The notes beneath the pieces were generated by a model. That model had not been told where the DNA came from. It made no database searches and saw only the letters and a program-made list of their open reading frames with translations. The translations under genes and the position numbers were made by a program. A stretch of 64,000 bases of DNA from Limnohabitans_A sp048020265 (GTDB lineage Bacteria > Pseudomonadota > Gammaproteobacteria > Burkholderiales > Burkholderiaceae_C), in the NCBI RefSeq assembly GCF_048020265.1, contig NZ_CP171843.1, forward strand, positions 2,356,001 to 2,420,000, in the 5' to 3' direction. Positions 12,001 through 18,800 of the stretch are shown here, one piece after another. Each line of letters begins with the position of its first letter. The first letter of the stretch is position 1.

Positions 12001-14173
12001 ACAGATCACCAACAAAATCATTCGTGAGCAATCCACCAGCACTGACTTTGACCGTGCGCTCTGAAGACACGGAACCTGTCTTGGTCACCTCAAAGACAAC
12101 CGCTGTGTTTCCTGCCGACGTGCCTTCCAACACTTGCGCCAACTGCCCAGTGGCAAGGGCAATATCAAACTGCACATCGTCGTTTTCGATGACGACAGTG
12201 GCCGTACGCGTGCCGACCGTCGAGGAATCACTCTCATCACTCAATGACAAGACCAAGGATTCATGGGCCTCAACTGTGTCATCTTGTTTGACCCACACCG
12301 TGACTTGTTGCTCGCTCTGTCCGGGACTGAAAGTCAAGACCACATCGGGAATGACATTGCCATCAAAATCCGTCGCATCCAGCCCACTGGCCGTGACCCG
12401 CACCGTCCGGTCGGTCGTCACGTCACCATGTTTGGACACCGAAAAGACCACTGGCGTCAAACCTACGTTGTCCGTGCCTTCAAGCAATGGTGCGCTGGAT
12501 CCGGTGACAGGCGCAATATCGAAACGCACGTCGTCGTTCTCAATGACCACGGTCGCTTGCGCATTGACAATCAATGCAGGATAAGGCGCGTCTGTCAGCT
12601 TCAAAATCAGATTTTCATTGGCCTCTATCGTTTGATCAGGCTGCACTGCCAAAGTGACCCATGCCTGACTCTGACCTGCTGAAAAGCTGACACGTCCAGA
12701 TGGCAAGCCACCCACGAAATCATTGGCCTGCAAGGCCGAGGCTGAGCTTGTCGCGTAATCCACCCAAGATGCGGCGTCGAGATGACCGGTGCGTGTGATC
12801 AAAAATACCACGGGTACGCCACCACCCGCACTGGTCTCGGCCACCACGGGGGCCTGATCGAGCGCACGGGACACGTCGTACTGGTAGTCATCGTTCAAGA
12901 CGGTTGTGGTGGCTGCGGTCACCAAACCCAGACGGGCATTGACGGCATCCTTGATTTCTACCTCAATGGGACGGTCCGCACCCACGACACGGTTGGATGC
13001 AATGCGGATCACGATTTCTATCGAGTCCACCCGAGGTTGAAATACCAACTCACCATTCGAGAAAGCATCCACCAATGCCATGTCGTCATCATTGAGACCT
13101 GTCGCGGTCCATTTGACTCGGTCAATTTCGGACAAATCACCGGTGCGGGTGACTTTGTACCGGAGCTCGATAAAGCCTTCATGGCCTTCAGACACGGAGG
13201 GGGCCAAAGCCTCGATGTCCAGAAACGGCGGAACGCGGATGGGTGCCGGCTCCGACTTGGGCCCAGTGCCTGCTGCTTCCAGCGGTGGCTTGTTTTCAGC
13301 AACCGGCAAGGGCACAGAGCCTCCACCGACTTGGTTACCACTGGCCTTGACCGTACCAATCTGATTGACCGCAGACTGAACCGTGCCAGGATCACCACCA
13401 CCTGCAGAAGTGGGACGAAGATCGAAACGGTCCATCATGGCGGTGACCAAGCCGCCACCCGAGGCCACTTTTTGCTCAAGATAAGGCGCAATCATCCCTG
13501 TCAGGTTGATCGAGCCACCTGAGTCAACCCCCACGTTTGAACTGATCACCCGGCTGAAACCACCCAAAGCAGAGGAACCGACACCCGCTCCAGCATCCAC
13601 TGTCGAAGGCCCCTGGGCAAGTGTCTCCTGGGGCACGCCTACAACGGACGAACCAGCTGTCGCGACCGAGTTGGCTTGCACCAGTTGTGTTGGCGCTGCC
13701 AATGGATCTAATGGGGCCAACGGGTTGACACCAGGCGCCGCCAGAGCAGCCGCAGTCGCATTCGCAGCAGGGGTGGGCTGAACCGCTGACGGATTGGTAC
13801 CAGATGCTTGCGCCGCTCCCGCTTGTGCAGCCGTTGCAGAGGCAGTGCCCGCCAACGTCGATGGCACAGTCGGCAAATTTTGAACACGCGCACCCAACTC
13901 TTCACGCACCTGCACGGCCAACGCATCGGCCTGCTGTTCACTCATGCCCTTATTGATAGCGTCTTGCCTGGCTTGCTCCACGGCCTCTTTGACAGCATCC
14001 TGAACCGACTTGCCCATACTCAGCGCCGAAGTGAACGACGCTTGCGCCGCTTTTGCCGCTTCGCTGGACACACTGCTGGAAGAGGTCTCCGCGGAGGGCG
14101 GCACATTGGCCTGGGCCAGGACAACAGGTTCTGCCGACAAACTGGAATTGGACGCTTGATTGAATTCAGACAT
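1..14173 (-). CDS. Giant Calx-beta repeat adhesin, 3' end beyond the window
   Basis: One minus-strand reading frame starts at ATG 14173 and leaves the window without a stop. I confirmed the frame by translation near 13000, 9960, 7010, 4740, 3000 and 100. It encodes more than 4,720 residues. Residues 1 to about 325 are non-repetitive: an Ala/Glu-rich probable helix (about 35-105), then a Pro/Ala/Ser-rich stretch. From there on, about 35 units of 110-125 residues repeat the Calx-beta pattern of a DF.GG.LPSG turn, V.F..G.T...V.V...D, E.DE.F.V.L and a closing NDD or DDD. Calx-beta domains are calcium-binding beta-sandwiches found in long bacterial surface proteins. No N-terminal signal peptide is visible, which fits type I secretion with a C-terminal signal lying outside the window. 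The TolC-family gene 90 bases upstream on the same strand supports this. The bound partner and the C-terminus are unknown. Confidence 0.9.
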   Translation of the reverse strand, partial: MSEFNQASNSSLSAEPVVLAQANVPPSAETSSSSVSSEAAKAAQASFTSALSMGKSVQDAVKEAVEQARQDAINKGMSEQQADALAVQVREELGARVQNLPTVPSTLAGTASATAAQAGAAQASGTNPSAVQPTPAANATAAALAAPGVNPLAPLDPLAAPTQLVQANSVATAGSSVVGVPQETLAQGPSTVDAGAGVGSSALGGFSRVISSNVGVDSGGSINLTGMIAPYLEQKVASGGGLVTAMMDRFDLRPTSAGGGDPGTVQSAVNQIGTVKASGNQVGGGSVPLPVAENKPPLEAAGTGPKSEPAPIRVPPFLDIEALAPSVSEGHEGFIELRYKVTRTGDLSEIDRVKWTATGLNDDDMALVDAFSNGELVFQPRVDSIEIVIRIASNRVVGADRPIEVEIKDAVNARLGLVTAATTTVLNDDYQYDVSRALDQAPVVAETSAGGGVPVVFLITRTGHLDAASWVDYATSSASALQANDFVGGLPSGRVSFSAGQSQAWVTLAVQPDQTIEANENLILKLTDAPYPALIVNAQATVVIENDDVRFDIAPVTGSSAPLLEGTDNVGLTPVVFSVSKHGDVTTDRTVRVTASGLDATDFDGNVIPDVVLTFSPGQSEQQVTVWVKQDDTVEAHESLVLSLSDESDSSTVGTRTATVVIENDDVQFDIALATGQLAQVLEGTSAGNTAVVFEVTKTGSVSSERTVKVSAGGLLTNDFVGDLSSLPEFDLTFAANETSKLITLTIARDAVVEGHENLVVSLSQQSHGATLGSSQATVTIENDDVSWAVDRQSVSVLEGTSQAGSTPVVFTVTKTGDVNSARTVDFAVTGLSADDFVGGQVPAQTLTFAAGETSRNVTILVNPDNHVSEGDETLTFSLSNASHGALITKSSDDTLVYNDDMTVSVSAVESSVQETDQGQETLMVFRVVRSEGLNARTVDWTISLAGVEAVDLGNPPLAGTVEFAPGQTEVYITLRLPGNNQVNTSGVSPQATMTLSNPNHGMQLGQASQNITVVDNDVYFSIAADQASTTEGYAGETSHQTLVFTVTRDTASAGSDTVQWRVSPSSDVNLADFGAGQDALANAGLPSGTVSFTGSQTTAKITLVVAGDDWFGANESVKVELSNPSRGAIKDTQGQASSLILNDDAPYSVAVVGDALKFEGSDSASAAQFVFQVTRPANSALDARELLWSVQAVGTLDPAASASDFASGGAQLPSGVVSFAQGETSAQVTISIDPDSLVEGSEFFRLAIADTAETRNTTIAVPLSQAVEIQDDDAAYRIDAVDAIFLEGSVQGGSHAFVFQVSREGYLDRAATVKWDVQGVSGGSASANAIDFAIGQTTNGAGFPAGELVFTAGQATAMLTVLVAADPDYEPNEFFQVAISAANEAGMHFTQRTAQGLIFNDEIGLSVRAVTPSLPEGDAQGAQLVFAVERQGVTQAASTVDWRLVADDANALTGDDFVAGQNALTGSVLPSGTISFSAGEATRLITLQVAPDTALEGHEGFQFEIFNPSRGSQILTASQAGTVTNDDSEIHLDPLTTPTAVDEGNGGTQPLVLRVLRDGSTVGTDTVAWSLTATGTQPVDLATDLSSAATGTLTFADGSSVALLTLNVVADGLLEADETFTLTLGATSLGSVLKSGGLVSHEITLTNDDSAVSFTPVTASVNEGSPGQGGALVYEISRSGALRAGTVDYAVSAGQSPTVAGGDFPGVALPSGTVSLTQGQSSHLLTIAIEGDYSNESDENLNVSLTGAGPGQTLVGTASYTGVIVNDDTGLSVAANRASQVEGSTPGGLVAHEFTVTRSGIVTGQTTFKYEVLGLGGTGLAADASDFSGGVLPTSELTFTANQTSMVITVWSVQDEAVENDEGLQLRLFDASGHADIQQATADVQLLSDDSGLALSADSATVAEGSQGSQAVRFTVTRTGDLSKVSTVDWTLSGGLDAADLTANAPTSGTVTFAVNATSAYIHIPLKGDTGLETDEVMTVTLSQASAGSFILPGQATASTLVTNDDDRLTLVATSLSEVEGGLGTTTPLTFTVTRDPQGALRDGTVVNWTLNSLMLKPNDFELVSGQSQDRLGGNGGLPSGSVTFGVSQTALEVTVLVRGDAGVERDETFSIAISTTTPNTEFANTTVSGVVTNDDFGFSVEAVTAAVEEGRTLLNGTAAGSGNDLVFSITRAGATDQVATVKWTLSAASGMTADDLVSGLGSTTEVTFSSGEAIKLITIAVQGDTTMEPDEALVMTLSDARNVTQGGAVNIVDAAATIVVLNDDQLFEARVNGGATSATVQEGGASSTVPLVFQVLRTGASSGTTEISYAVTGGAGVTPDDYVGSLPVGMLTFTAGQTSQLVTLVVQGDRLGEADEPYTLTLGTPSSGGVSNASATFTVANDDTNYLLAPVSDVVEGTAAGANNFTFTIQRVGKVDAAGAVDWAVTARGSDALTAGDFVSTSAMPSGRASFAPNQTSVVVTLPISQDSTMESDEGMVITLTNPNQGTLETGTLTQATAVILSDDDQFSIARGAGQVATLYEGNSGNKNIEFTLTRTGALRGERVVSYAVSGSGVDASDFDGSPLTAAVTFAEGQTSQNITLLLKGESVYEDQEVIQVSLNNPTGGATLNVAASQAQVTVDNDDAQLSIYADDSDVTEGDTLNQAIQSHPVTFRIDRVGYYLQNSVFSYAVTGVGADDFYNGIVPSGNLTFTSGQSSLTLTLNLKQDSIKEADENLVIQLSSPSLGTEVSSDAGSATVLVRNDDSEFNISTATETVLEGDAGHGTGAPLVYTITRTGALNSSEVVHWQAETGNTNLTGVDFSNGTNHYLNINSQVVLPSGSMSFASGQSVASLTIYSFGDNGLEGNESFTFRLTGSTDGTSIGAAGSATSTIVDDDTRVSVVGNLSLPEKTAGNTTDFVYTVTRTGYLDRVSVVDYAVVGYDQAGASEDPANDADFVAGTLGGRLTFGVNETAIQITVVVNGDNTVEDDEWFTVNLTAVSGVDEVVGSSAQEIRRDEATFSVDNLPVGRSSVEVYEGDSVTDGASAAANQAMPNNQLAHVFKINRTISTSGEAVVNWVVNGAGANGYKNVDPSDFVGGQFLSGTLTFTDTQSVAYVTVLTVADDVGEFDEAFRLYLSSVSPGSDFNVNEGYGYYSNYVVLKNDDTRFDIAAGAAVTEGSNFVLTVTRAGDARGSDLAQWVINMNPGGETTNESSSSSATWYKLDSSDIGSSASAIQSAVLSDGMNFNYDAATKLLSGEIFFKDGETTKTITISTIDDSWTETWREVLPTYISTSSRNVTGSLYKLTGSFAVGDQVDVTVDGTAVSYTVTANDVLSGGNTAAAYENILTGLKQAMDANATVAASSSASFYRENGLPLLLIEDDTPFATASFSVVGGATSTAGAAQVVAEVRPDQELAQPGYTGDQWILDNESDLVTVSAAVTSVYEDGTNNDQKIVFTLTRTDNAATGSLNYASTVGWKVSGQDGVLSTAVGGGALTVTNTYYIRDYLYGITNFSAGQTTANVTFSVLADLSVEADTSLVMSLVDANTAKYASTYYHQYLTPGVWVTDYLWDQNDNYGPSNVDMNSSSSRATVTVLNDDIVVVLGVNADNQFARYESEQSPVITLTRTGILDTNVVLSYSVGHGTTSSADFGAGASGTLTLAAQAEHYGTATYTFTLNNFFSDDFVAESSTETFNFNLSIQSTTDAVGQHIRLRRNGQWDLTTSISESGVVYDNDTDYQWNWLETPAQEGSDGNTIYSTFVASLVRAAGYRGAATVTWGLAPGHAVNAQDFLGDALPSGEITFTSGQTAAQITLLIRQDRLVEADESFALRVTGDVLTGAGSMTNTYNVASPTVSIVNDDTGLVIGNATVIEGDAGSTSHIVFTVTRTGYTNESDTLTWVADTAGGAGFAGLQDFVATTGTVSFAPGQSSAQVTVQVRGDNDPEASEPFRFKITQAQNIEDQSYVTNPGTGVILNDDAAFSIAANQAQGALESAVHTFTITRNQSTDQNQVVGWQVAATSGDTVTGSDFTGGVLPSGFVTFTPGTLSVTVTVPVVNDSGYEFDEDYSVELSLGAGTDNDTLAVGSAQGKIINDDTAFRIAVNQTSRLEGEGEVVFTVTRVGDLSGTSTVQFALNGGSGFNASDYSGTLPPNQMLTFAPNVTAQTFTIQVNGDNNLEADETLTAVLSSPSGAVLIGSQSTSTVTLVNDDALFTLSSVSGALDADEGSGANRDVVLRITRTGYTDSSGSVDYTVSPTSATNAEADFVTGLSGTLLFSAGETVREFTLTIAGDATQEADETFTVALSTSSSNFAVNAGSAQNLVLRNDDTRFDLSAVGSTTVTEADPSSTPADVPVVFRVDRSGRLSAQQVVTWTVEGRGEDAASGNDFVTTTGTVTFAANAAGSQLFTVYVKGDLEGEANEGFQVTISGDGLQFGASSVTTGLIVDDEASFLVVRHVFDSGPQIGQTAADPYEGQSGLVSVVFDVIRSGNVAGATSSVSWSAGGGLEAADFGGVLPSGRLTFSPGETLQTITLQIQGDATLELDENLVLTLSDPSADADVVDARAQATYTILSDETSWSLEAVSAPVTESDTSSGHVYRVVRTGSLYATTIGYSVAGEGAHAADGADFVGGTLPTGLVTFAQGQATSELFTLLVAGDSLLEYEEGFTVTLAAPAGDGQPRIELLTDPTVTSTIVNDDDVIGIAALSTQVAEGDVGSTAAVTFTLTREGSLDGTSTMGWRVRAAASA

Positions 14174-14262
14174 TGGGAACTCCCAAGAGGGGCGCAAAAG
14201 GCCCGCCTCGTGCTATCACATTAGAAAAACATGGCGCAGCAAACAGCAGGCCAATGGAAAAA

Positions 14263-15603
14263 TCAGGAACGTTTGGCGGCCAGTTGTGACAAAACTGTTG
14301 CCGAATCCAATCGCCCCATCGCCTGCATCAAGGTATAACTTGCAGAGATCACATCAAAGTCGGTGGATACCAGATCACTCTGCGCATTGAGCAAGTTCGT
14401 CTCTGCAGACAACACATCCAACAAAGATCGCTTGCCCACAGCACGCTCTTGTCGTGCGATATTCAAAAACTCCTGCGCCAAGCGCACTTGGTTTTGCAAA
14501 TTCACTTGGTTGTCTTGGGCTGTTTGCAAATTGCGCCAGGCGATGGCCACCTGCTCTTTGACCAAATTGCGCGTCTCTTCTTCACGGGCAAGACTTGCAG
14601 CAATATCGTGTTGCGCACCACTGACGGCCGATGAGCCAGCCAACCCCAAATTGATGGGGTAATTCAACTGAAACTGCGCCCTGTCGTCTTTGACTGTGCC
14701 ATTCACACCATCGAACGCTGTGGCGCGACGAGCCTCAGCCAAAAACTGCAACCTGGGCGCGTATTCTCTCGCGCGAATAGACGCCATCCGTTCGGCCAGG
14801 GCCTCTGAGCGGAACTTGCCCAAACGGATTTGCAAGCTGTTGGCATCCGCTTCATCCAAGGCATCTTTCAGTGAACGAGGCAAATTTGTGGCCTTGGGGA
14901 TTTGCTCTTCGTAGCGCAAATTAGCCGCCAAGTTGCCAAAAACGGCTTGCACACGGTACATCGCTACACTCTGCGCACCCTCAGCGCGAACACGCCGAGC
15001 CTGGGCTCCTGCCAGCTGGGCTTTAGCTTGCAACACGTTCGACACGTAGCCGCGGCCAGCCTCGACCATGGCATCTTCAATGCGCGCTTGCTCGACGATA
15101 TTTTTCTCAGAAAGGCGAGCAAAGGCCAACACCTTCTCTGCCCGCTGTACAGACAAGTAAGCCTGCAAGGCATCCAGTACAACACCTTGCTTCATGGCCT
15201 CCAGACCCGCTTCAGCCTGCGATTTAACCATTTCGTTTTCACGAATGCTCTTGGTACTGCGACCAAAATCCGAAATCAACTGTGTCAATCGCAACGTGTG
15301 GGTTTTGGCATTGCCCACCTCATGCAACTCCGCGTTGGGTTTTTCAAAACGCTGATAACCAGCGGACGCGTTCAGTTCAAATTGTGGCGCCCAAGCGCGC
15401 CGCCTGACCTCGTCCACACGCGCGCCTGCTGCACGCACATCCGCATCGGCAGCCTGGGTGCGCGGCGCGATCTCTAACAAGGGCTTCAGTGCCTGGGAAA
15501 AGTTGACCGTTTGAGCCGAAGCAGAATGCGCCATCAGAAGGGCCACCGTCAGCAATGAAAAAGCTGCCCGACTCTGAAACTTAGAGGTAACTTTTTTCGA
15601 CAT
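14263..15603 (-). CDS. TolC-family outer membrane efflux/secretion protein
   Basis: 446 residues, close to the usual TolC size. ATG 15603 is chosen because AAGGA lies 8 bases upstream and the protein then opens with a classic signal peptide (MSKKVTSKF, hydrophobic AAFSLLTVALLMAHSASA). An in-frame start at 15630 adds nine residues without such a site. Two long Gln/Ala/Glu/Arg-rich helical halves follow, with the EEQIPKATNLPRSL and ARREYAPRL-type segments of outer-membrane-factor (OEP) domains and a final helical repeat around SLLDVLSAETNLLNAQSDLV. TolC proteins form trimeric outer-membrane and periplasmic channels for type I export or drug efflux. It ends 89 bases before the giant adhesin starts and is probably co-transcribed with it, so it is the likely exit duct. 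No ABC transporter or membrane-fusion partner is present in this window. Confidence 0.9.
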   Translation of the reverse strand: MSKKVTSKFQSRAAFSLLTVALLMAHSASAQTVNFSQALKPLLEIAPRTQAADADVRAAGARVDEVRRRAWAPQFELNASAGYQRFEKPNAELHEVGNAKTHTLRLTQLISDFGRSTKSIRENEMVKSQAEAGLEAMKQGVVLDALQAYLSVQRAEKVLAFARLSEKNIVEQARIEDAMVEAGRGYVSNVLQAKAQLAGAQARRVRAEGAQSVAMYRVQAVFGNLAANLRYEEQIPKATNLPRSLKDALDEADANSLQIRLGKFRSEALAERMASIRAREYAPRLQFLAEARRATAFDGVNGTVKDDRAQFQLNYPINLGLAGSSAVSGAQHDIAASLAREEETRNLVKEQVAIAWRNLQTAQDNQVNLQNQVRLAQEFLNIARQERAVGKRSLLDVLSAETNLLNAQSDLVSTDFDVISASYTLMQAMGRLDSATVLSQLAAKRS

Positions 15604-15686
15604 TTTCAATTCCTTGTGACTAATTACCAAAAAATAGCAAAAATGCTAATACTCATTGGGATTTTAGAATTACCAAAGGGGCAGTA

Positions 15687-15705
15687 AATGACAAAATCTG
15701 TCATT
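15687..15705. promoter_or_regulatory. TGACA/TGTCA palindrome upstream of the TolC-like gene
   Basis: A perfect inverted repeat with 7-base arms, AATGACA and TGTCATT, separated by 5 bases. It lies in an AT-rich intergenic stretch about 84 bases before the start codon of the TolC-like gene. Related TGACA repeats occur upstream of the short autotransporter (27796-27822) and at the start of the histidine kinase gene (32339-32368). It is a candidate regulator site. No protein can be assigned from sequence alone, and AT-rich DNA makes chance matches possible. Confidence 0.35.
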
Positions 15706-15757
15706 AAACATAAAAATCAATAATTTAGTAACAGATCGAATATCTCGAACATTCAAC

Positions 15758-15787
15758 AAAAAAGCCCATCTGATGATGGGCTTTTTT
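15758..15787. terminator. Rho-independent terminator between tpsA-like and tolC-like genes
   Basis: A perfect 13-base-pair stem (AAAAAAGCCCATC and GATGGGCTTTTTT) with a TGAT loop. The A and T tracts make it functional in either direction. It lies 43 bases beyond the stop of the TpsA-like gene and before the AT-rich promoter region of the TolC-like gene, so it separates the two transcription units. Confidence 0.9.
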
Positions 15788-15830
15788 GCTTTTCGAAGTC
15801 AGTAAAACTTTGAAGTGAGCTTTCAGGAAA

Positions 15831-18800
15831 TCAGAACTGCACACCCACCTTTCGCACAGAACCATCGGCCTGAGGAACACCCACGACAATGCTCACACTG
15901 CCAGAGAAGTCAGCAGGCGGCGTGCCAGAGATGGCACCAGTTGCGGCATCGAACTTGACCCAATCTGGCAATGGCTTGCCATCGGGCTGTGTGGCGGCGA
16001 CCTCTTTGCCTGCAGGCAAATTACCCGGAATCGGCACCAAGGCCTTCAAGGAGCCATCGGCCTGAACAGAACCACGCAAAGTCATCGTCACACCAGGGAT
16101 AGGTCCTGATGGCACGATGCCCGACCGCACGGTGCTGCCGCCTGCGGCATTGATGGTGGTAGCAGACACGTCGCGGCTGGCCGTCAAAGTCAAACTACCC
16201 AGCTTGGCTCCACGCTCCTTTTCAACCTCAGGCTCATCGTCCTTCTTGTCGTCAGCGGCCGCGTCTTTCTTGTCTTCTTCACCATTGGCATCTGCCTTAG
16301 CGTCGTCCTTGGCATCCGCCTTAGCGTCATCCTTGGCATCCGCCTTAGCGTCGTCCTTGGCATCTGCCTTAGCGTCGTCCTTGGCATCTGCCTTAGCGTC
16401 GTCCTTGGCATCTGCCTTAGCGTCATCCTTGGCGTCTGCTTTAGCGTCGTCGTTTTTCTCGGTGTCTTTCTTTTCGTCTGCAGCATCAGGTACAGAACCC
16501 GTGGTTTCTTCGTTCTTCATGCTGCCACTGACGCTGATACCAAAGCCAACCGATGAGCTGACAGCCGCCGTCTGAGTGACTTGGCCTGCAGCTGTGATGT
16601 CTGCTGCTCCATCGGTTTGCATTTGCGTGCCTTGCAAATTCACATTGCGTCCAGAAGACACCTGAATACCGCCAGCACCTGCCGAGATGTTGGACCCTTT
16701 TTGCTCTGTGGCGCTGTTCACACCAAAGCTGGCGCTTCCTTCGGCTTCTTGGGTTTTCTTGGTCTCCACATCCCCTGTGTTGTCTTCGTCACTCAGGCGA
16801 CGTTTTTCTTCGGTACTGGCCGATGCTTTGGCTTCCACACCGACAGAAAAACCACTGCTGGAACTTTCGGCAGCCTTGAAGTTCACATCACCACCGGCAG
16901 CCACTTGCGCACTGTTGCCCGCAGCCAAATCGGTACCCACAAAGGTCGCATTGCCTCCGGCGGCGACAGTCAAGTTATTGCCTGCCTTGATGCTGCCTGT
17001 CACAGCTTGTGAGGATCGGGAATTCTCCACACCCAAGCCCAAGGAACCCTCAACTTTGCTGGTATCGGTCTTGGTTTGCTTGCTGGCAAGCTGGTTTTCT
17101 TCGTCATCACTTTCAGTGCCGATACCGACACTCACAGACAACGAACTCGAAGAGGACTCATTTCTGGCCTCCTTGAATGTGATGTCGCCACCGGCAGCCA
17201 ATTGCGCATCACCACCAGCTTCAATGTTGGCACCTTCAAGCGTCATGTTACGACCCGCAGAGATGTTCAAAGAACCTCCCGTGCTGATGTTCGAAACCAC
17301 CGCCTCGGAGCTGCTTTCGTTGGCTTTTTCCACACCGACATTCAGGTTTGCAGCGCTTTTATCTTTGTCAAAGCCAGCAGACACACTCACAGACAATGAA
17401 CTGGCCTCGAACGTGTTTCGGGCAGCTTCAATCTTGACATCTCCGCCTGCTGCCACGTTGGTGTCACCAGCCACATTGATTTGAGTACCCTCAAGACGCG
17501 TATCACCCCGAGTGGTAATGGTCAATCCACCTTCGGAATTGAGAGAACCGACCACCGCATTCGAGCCAGAACTGCTGGAGTTCGACACATCCGTGCTGGC
17601 GTTGGCCTTGACGTCCGTGTTGGCACCAGCACCAGCCGTCACTTGCACCTTCAAAGAAGCCTCGACAGACAAAGAGCTGCTGGAGCTTTCAAACGTGTCG
17701 CGTGCTGCCTTGAAATCAAGACTTTCTGCTGCCACTTCAATACCGCCGGCACCGGCATTCAAATTGGTGCCTTCCATCGTGGTTTTACCGGTCGTGTTGA
17801 TGTTGATCTTGCCACCAGAAATATTTGCAACCACAGCAGAAGTTGATGCATCACGGCTGTCTTCCTTGCTGTAGCCCATCTGTGCTTCAACACCCGCCCG
17901 AACACCCGCACCTGCTTCGGCGTTAGCGCTGGCGCCATCTTCACTGGATGCCTTGGCCGATGCCTCACCCTTAGCGCCCAGACCCACTTTCATCGCCATG
18001 CGCGCGGTGATGGTCTCGCTGGAAGAGGTTGTTTCTTCGGTATTGCGAGCAGCTTGAATCTCCAGCTCCGCGGCACTCAGATTGACTGCACCGCCTGCTT
18101 CAATATTGGTGCCTTGCAAGACAGTGGCTTCTTTGGATGCACTGTTGACATTGCCTCCAACTTTGATATTGGAGGTAACGGCCTGGGTGCTGCGCGATGA
18201 AGTGCTATCCACCTTGCGCTCAAGAGACGTTTCCAATCCAACCACGGCCTCGGCATCAGCTTCTGCGCTGGCACCAGCCTCAGCTTTTGCTTCACCTTTG
18301 GGTGTACCTGTGCCTGCACTGGCTTCTGCGCTGGCGCTGGCATTGGCTTGAGCTTCTCCGCTGGCACCAGCACCTGCATAGACGCCAATACGTGCAGTCG
18401 TTTCTTCGTTGGTTGTTTTTGTGAACTGGCTATTTTCTGCAGCAAGACTCTCAATGCGTTTGGCACTCTGATTGAAGTCGGTGGCGGCTTCAATGGTGGT
18501 CCCCACATCGCGAATGAGACCCTCTGCAGTGCGAGAAACGCTGCCACTGCGCGAGATGATGGCTGATGTCACTGCCGTTGAGGAACCTGACTCTGTTGTG
18601 CTGCGGGTATCTTTAACCTGGATACCTGCCCCCACTTTGGCACCGGCTTCGGCTTTGGCTTCAGCTTTCGCTTCCGCACTGGCACTGGCCCCCGCTTCAG
18701 CACCCAAACCGCTGTTGCCTGCATTTGCCCCAGCCTTGGCTCCAGCGTTGGCTTCTGCCTTGGCTTCGGCGTTAGCACCAGCATCCAAATACAAACCCGC

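Noticed and set aside
377..12682. Many plus-strand open frames of 75-678 codons across the left 13 kb
   Set aside because: They lie opposite the continuous minus-strand Calx-beta frame, change frame constantly and give low-complexity Gly/His/Arg-rich proteins. They are shadows of the repeat gene.
16286..16453. CRISPR array
   Set aside because: The repeats are directly tandem with no spacers and are in frame inside a protein gene.
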